Below are positions 63,082-64,000 of a stretch of DNA of 64,000 bases, piece by piece. The stretch comes from Rhabdaerophilum calidifontis. GTDB lineage: Bacteria > Pseudomonadota > Alphaproteobacteria > Rhizobiales > Beijerinckiaceae. Location: contig NZ_VTRS01000006.1 of NCBI RefSeq assembly GCF_008641065.1, forward strand, positions 124,001 through 188,000. The letters are read 5' to 3'. The notes beneath the pieces are model-generated. The model did no database searches, was not told where the DNA came from, and was given only the letters and a program-made list of their open reading frames with translations. Every line of letters starts with the position of its first letter. Within the stretch, counting starts at the first letter, position 1. Made by a program: the position numbers and the translations under genes.

Positions 63082-63891
63082 TCAGCGGTCCGAAGGGGCG
63101 GCTCCGCGCCCGCCGCGCCGCAGGGTCGGCAGGCCGATTCCCGCCGCGTCAAACCCGCCATCCACGGCCAGGATCTGGCCCGTGATGTAGCTCGCCTCGG
63201 GCGAGGCCAGAAAGAAGATCGCCGCCGCCAGTTCTTCCTCGAGCCCGTAGCGGTTCAGCGGGATCGCGTCGTGGTAATCGGCGCGGATAGCCGGGGAATG
63301 CACCGCCTTGGCCATCGCGGTATCGACCGGCCCCGGCGCGACGGCGTTGACGCGGATGCCGAGTTCGCCGAGTTCCACGGCCTGCTGCCGCGTGAGATGC
63401 GCGAGCGCCGCCTTGCTCGTGCCGTAGGCCACCCGCAAGGTCGAGGCGCGAAGGCCGGAAATCGACGTGACGTTCACCACCGCGCCGCCGGTCTTTCCGA
63501 GCATGGGCGCCGCCGCCGCGGTGGCGAGGAACGGTCCGGTGAGATTGACCGCGAGGACACGGTTCCATTCGGCGAGCGTCGTTTCCAGCAGCGGCTTGAA
63601 CACCGCCGTGCCGGCATTGTTGACGAGCGCGTCGAGCCGCCCGAAACGGGCCTCGACCGCCGCGATCGCCGCCGTGACCGCCGCCGGATCCGCCACGTCC
63701 CCCTCGATCGGCAGAACCAAGGCGCCGGGGCCGAGCGCCGCGCAGGTCTCCCGCAGCGCGGCACCGTCGATATCGAGCACGGCGACCCGCCAGCCCGCGG
63801 CGAGGAAGCGCGCCGCGCTCGCCCGGCCGATTCCCCGCGCCGCGCCGGTGACGAGCGCGACACGCTCCACCGGTCCGTTCCCGCTCGTCAT
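63082..63891 (-). CDS. Short-chain dehydrogenase/reductase
   Basis: A 269-residue SDR. The cofactor motif is TGAARGIG (residues 15-22), NNAGTAVF follows, and the catalytic YGTSK and the later ITGQILAVDGG are typical of classical SDRs. The substrate is unknown. GAGGAGG precedes the ATG at 63891. It is a single gene, downstream of tRNA-Gln in the opposite direction; the window ends 109 bases beyond its start, with nothing else recognised there. Confidence 0.9.
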   Translation of the reverse strand: MTSGNGPVERVALVTGAARGIGRASAARFLAAGWRVAVLDIDGAALRETCAALGPGALVLPIEGDVADPAAVTAAIAAVEARFGRLDALVNNAGTAVFKPLLETTLAEWNRVLAVNLTGPFLATAAAAPMLGKTGGAVVNVTSISGLRASTLRVAYGTSKAALAHLTRQQAVELGELGIRVNAVAPGPVDTAMAKAVHSPAIRADYHDAIPLNRYGLEEELAAAIFFLASPEASYITGQILAVDGGFDAAGIGLPTLRRGGRGAAPSDR

Positions 63892-64000
63892 GGCTTTCCT
63901 CCTCTGGTGCGCGCTCTGCGTTCGCGCTTTCCGGATTTGCCTCGCCCGCATGCCCCGCGCGGGTGGCATGGCCGGGCGGCCGCCGCGCGCGATTTCACGA

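Overview
The window looks like a chromosomal segment of a very GC-rich alphaproteobacterium, most likely a member of the Hyphomicrobiales (Rhizobiales). The reasons are the near-saturated G/C in codon third positions, separate glyQ and glyS genes, families typical of that order (TIGR02301, RT0821/Lpp0805 surface protein, alphaproteobacterial NAD regulator, DUF898 with M48 peptidase, the ygfZ/dihydroorotase divergon) and a direct-repeat LexA box of the alphaproteobacterial GAAC-N7-GAAC type. Genus cannot be fixed from the sequence alone. Most of the window is core housekeeping DNA with tightly packed genes. I see no insertion sequence, prophage, CRISPR array, rRNA or replication origin.

Layout. 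1-4 kb: the end of a membrane protein, a radical SAM gene behind a LexA box, a small glycosyltransferase-like gene, a cytochrome c, a YpfJ-type metallopeptidase and a family-4 uracil-DNA glycosylase. 4.2-12.6 kb: ETF-ubiquinone oxidoreductase, an exported thioredoxin-like protein, TPR lipoprotein-ispE-DinB, a polyprenyl diphosphate synthase, a TrmN6-like methyltransferase and two small exported proteins. 12.8-20.1 kb: glyQ-isochorismatase-glyS, an MFS transporter, a LysR regulator and Sua5/TsaC. 20.2-27.4 kb: an acyl-CoA dehydrogenase/enoyl-CoA hydratase/SDR cluster, corA-selW-like, and an outer-membrane barrel gene divergent from a membrane-anchored AraC regulator. 27.5-37.2 kb: RNA methyltransferases, exported SOD, dxs, AhpD-like, pirin, xseB, a NAD-regulator-like protein, a tyrosine phosphatase, an HD hydrolase and ygfZ. 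37.3-45.1 kb: dihydroorotase-like, a TIGR02301/NUDIX/SDR/pdxH operon, DnaJ-like, fabI and a histidine phosphatase. 45.3-49.3 kb: one large Pls/PosA-type single-module membrane peptide synthetase. 49.4-64 kb: aroC, ribB, an HDAC-like deacetylase, an L,D-transpeptidase, MarR, DUF898-M48-DUF1499, an MBL hydrolase, bioY, folP-folB-folK, an AGE epimerase, tRNA-Pro(CGG), tRNA-Gln(TTG) and an SDR.

How things connect. An identical 17-bp near-palindrome lies upstream of ETF-QO (4238-4254) and, 16 kb away, upstream of the acyl-CoA dehydrogenase operon (20244-20260). These two units pass electrons to each other in beta-oxidation (acyl-CoA dehydrogenase to ETF to ETF-QO to quinone), so a shared regulator is plausible. 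The least ordinary gene is the Pls/PosA synthetase, which has a promoter region with two perfect 8-bp direct repeats one helical turn apart. A pair of strong inverted repeats lies between the outer-membrane barrel gene and the 7-TM AraC regulator.
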